DNA of 15,038 nt. Source: Pseudomonadota bacterium (GTDB taxonomy: Bacteria; Pseudomonadota; Alphaproteobacteria; Rhizobiales; Rhizobiaceae). The notes beneath the pieces are model-generated. The model did no database searches, had not been told where the DNA came from, and saw only the letters and a list, made by a program, of their open reading frames with translations. The stretch is taken from assembly GCA_023387775.1 (NCBI GenBank), contig JAEWHN010000029.1:1-15038 (forward strand), in the 5' to 3' direction. Within the stretch, counting starts at the first letter, position 1, and each line of letters starts with the position of its first letter. The translations under genes and the position numbers were made by a program. Below are positions 13,690-15,038 of this stretch, piece by piece.

Positions 13690-14202
13690 TCAGGCGAAGG
13701 CGCGGCCTTCTTCGGTCCGCTGGAAGGCGATCAGATCGAGTTGCACAGAGAGCTCGCCAAGCGCTGTCAGCGCCATGTGAACCTGGCCGCGGTGATGTGT
13801 CTGATGGTTGAAGAAATGGGCGAGCGCCGGCGCGAGGCGCTGCGAGATCGTGCGCATGTCCGTTACCGTCATGTAGCTGAAACGGCCGGCCAGCGCCTGG
13901 TCGCTCAGGCTGCTGATCCAGGCCACGATCCGCGCGTCCTCGGCCTGGCGGGCGGCGCGAAGCTTGTCGAAATCGTCGAAGAGTACGGCGTCGAGGTGCG
14001 AGGGAGCGTCGCCCTCGCCGGTAAAGCGCTTGAGCCAGATCCGGTCGGCGACCAGCAGGTGGTTCAGCGTACCCAGCACCGACTTGAAAAAGGCGCCCAC
14101 ATCGCGGCGCAGCTCTTCCTCGGTCAGGTTGCCGGCCGCTTCATAGATGCGCTGGTTGGCCCAGGAGTTGTAGGCCGCAAACATCATGAAATGCTGCTTC
14201 AT
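13690..14202 (-). CDS. DinB family protein
   Basis: A 170-residue four-helix-bundle protein of the DinB/YfiT metalloenzyme superfamily. The metal ligands are visible: His48 in LNHLLVADRIW and His133 and His137 in NHQTHHRGQ, with an N-terminal FAAYNSWANQRIY typical of the family. Related proteins include thiol S-transferases and hydrolases, but the substrate here is unknown, and it is not the DNA polymerase that shares the name. The ATG at 14202 has AAGGA (14209-14213) six bases upstream; the frame continues upstream to 14238 without better support. It lies 83 bp upstream of the ABC-F gene on the same strand and may be co-transcribed with it. Confidence 0.9.
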   Translation of the reverse strand: MKQHFMMFAAYNSWANQRIYEAAGNLTEEELRRDVGAFFKSVLGTLNHLLVADRIWLKRFTGEGDAPSHLDAVLFDDFDKLRAARQAEDARIVAWISSLSDQALAGRFSYMTVTDMRTISQRLAPALAHFFNHQTHHRGQVHMALTALGELSVQLDLIAFQRTEEGRAFA

Positions 14203-14368
14203 GGATTTTCCTTCAGCGTGCAGACGACGGAATACCAACCATACCTACCCTAAAGACGTGAAGCTCCGATTACCATATTCGCGCCCGGAAGTGAGGCGTC
14301 GGGGAAACGCATCGCCGGAAAAACACGCATCCGGGGCTTGGCGGCGGCGGCAAAGCGCCTCCTGACCC

Positions 14369-14397
14369 TTGGCAATATGGCAGACGCCCTGTATAGG
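14369..14397 (+). promoter_or_regulatory. Sigma-70-type promoter of ndk
   Basis: TTGGCA (14369-14374) and TATAGG (14392-14397) are separated by exactly 17 bases. They match the consensus at five of six and four of six positions, and predict a start near 14404 and a leader of about 34 bases before the ndk ATG. This is the clearest promoter in the window. Confidence 0.6.
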
Positions 14398-14437
14398 GTC
14401 CGCCACCATCTCCACCCCATCTTCAGAAGGAAATACC

Positions 14438-14860
14438 ATGGCGATCGAACGCACGTTTTCGATGATCAAGCCGGATGCCACCCGCCGCAATCTCACCGGC
14501 GCCATCACCAAGATGCTCGAAGATGCCGGCCTGCGCGTCGTCGCTTCCCGCCGCGTCTGGATGAGCCGCCGCGAGGCCGAAGGCTTCTACGCCGTGCACA
14601 AGGAACGCCCCTTCTTCGGCGAGCTGGTCGAGTCCATGTCCTCGGGCCCGACGATCGTGCAGGTCCTCGAAGGCGAGAACGCCATCGCCAAGAACCGCGA
14701 AGTGATGGGCGCCACCAACCCGGCCAACGCCGAGGAAGGCACCATCCGCAAGGTCCACGCGCTGTCGATCGGCGAGAATTCGGTGCATGGCTCGGACGCC
14801 CCTGAGACCGCTGCCCAGGAAATCAAGTACTGGTTCTCCGACACTGAGATCGTCGGCTAA
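14438..14860 (+). CDS. ndk: Nucleoside diphosphate kinase
   Basis: Balances cellular NTP and dNTP pools by transferring the gamma-phosphate through a phosphohistidine. Its 140 residues match the usual length. ERTFSMIKPDA (4-14) contains Lys11, and the active-site motif NSVHGSD (114-120) carries catalytic His117; RPFFGELVESMSSGP and REVMGATNPANA (87-98) are also typical. The ATG at 14438 is preceded by AGAAGGAAA (14425-14433). In-frame codons back to 14369 would overlap the promoter and are not expected to be translated. The gene is monocistronic: it has its own promoter and a strong terminator after a short 3' region. Confidence 0.97.
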   Translation: MAIERTFSMIKPDATRRNLTGAITKMLEDAGLRVVASRRVWMSRREAEGFYAVHKERPFFGELVESMSSGPTIVQVLEGENAIAKNREVMGATNPANAEEGTIRKVHALSIGENSVHGSDAPETAAQEIKYWFSDTEIVG

Positions 14861-14902
14861 GATCTTGAATCCGAATTCGGGTGAAAGCACCTGATTTCAT
14901 TG

Positions 14903-14933
14903 AAAAGCCGGGGCACACGCTCCGGCTTTTTTC
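14903..14933. terminator. Intrinsic terminator after ndk, probably bidirectional
   Basis: A 12-bp stem pairs AAAAGCCGGGGC (14903-14914) with GCTCCGGCTTTT (14919-14930), including one G-U, around the loop ACAC, followed by a T-run at 14927-14932. The A-run on the left arm provides four T on the minus strand, so it could also stop the opposing gene tail at the right edge. Confidence 0.85.
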
Positions 14934-14964
14934 TTGGCCGTGCTTTATCCGGGGCAGCCCCCGC

Positions 14965-15038
14965 TCACGGGCCTTTCGAACTATCTTCGGCACCTGGCTT
15001 TTTCAGCATTTCGAGCACCAAGGTCTGTGGCCCGGCGG
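14965..15038 (-). CDS. C-terminal end of an unidentified minus-strand gene (partial)
   Basis: The minus-strand frame entering from the right edge ends at a TGA (14965-14967) after about 24 codons, reading AGPQTLVLEMLKKPGAEDSSKGP. The other two minus frames stop sooner inside this stretch. A lysine- and serine-rich polar tail and the bidirectional terminator just beyond its stop fit a real gene end converging on ndk. It is too short to identify. Confidence 0.4.
   Translation of the reverse strand, partial: AGPQTLVLEMLKKPGAEDSSKGP

Noticed and set aside
12419..13780. A 453-codon plus-strand open frame
   Set aside because: Antisense to the ABC-F gene, whose two full cassettes are unmistakable. 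The frame has the low-complexity Arg/Leu/Val composition of a high-GC shadow.
1..15038. CRISPR array, tRNA or rRNA genes, insertion sequence, prophage or toxin-antitoxin module
   Set aside because: No regularly spaced repeats, cloverleaf-like sequence, transposase or integrase motifs, terminal inverted repeats, or small toxin/antitoxin pairs were seen on either strand.

Overview
This is a gene-dense, GC-rich chromosomal window whose proteins look alphaproteobacterial. The mix of an HdaA-type DnaA homologue, the purM-purN pair and the particular molybdopterin oxidoreductase, ArsR/SRPBCC and GFA proteins suggests Hyphomicrobiales (Rhizobiales), probably close to Mesorhizobium/Aminobacter/Nitratireductor. 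That placement rests on recalled family resemblance; no search was run. There are fourteen complete or nearly complete protein genes, one short gene tail at the right edge, and no rRNA, tRNA, CRISPR array or recognisable insertion sequence. No gene-free stretch reaches 300 bases; the longest are 737-963 and 14203-14437.

Layout. Left edge: the 5' part of recQ (minus) diverges from a full-length DosC-type globin-coupled diguanylate cyclase (plus). A small four-helix membrane protein (DUF4239/bestrophin-like) converges on the cyclase. Next comes a minus-strand unit in transcription order CDP-alcohol phosphatidyltransferase, AI-2E/PerM-family permease, hdaA, with overlaps or very small gaps. It diverges from purM-purN-SixA-like phosphatase (plus), where purM and purN overlap by 4 bp. 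A minus-strand molybdopterin oxidoreductase meets the phosphatase gene tail to tail with one base between stop codons. It diverges from an arsR/SRPBCC/GFA cassette (plus). That cassette ends 5 bp from an ABC-F gene (minus), preceded by a DinB-family gene (minus). Last is ndk (plus) with a clear promoter and a strong, probably bidirectional terminator facing a gene tail at the right edge.

How the genes work together. Most of the window is core chromosome: helicase repair (RecQ), RIDA-type control of DnaA (HdaA), phospholipid synthesis, purine synthesis (PurM, PurN), nucleotide balancing (Ndk) and ribosome-associated ABC-F function. The least ordinary part is about 0.95-3.1 kb: a haem-based c-di-GMP synthase with every key residue preserved, next to an uncharacterised membrane protein and with no phosphodiesterase partner in view. 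Second is the arsR/SRPBCC/GFA cassette, which has a visible operator-like dyad and possibly a leaderless start. I found no convincing sign of a wholly new defence or mobile system. The findings below are gene-scale or regulatory-scale leads.
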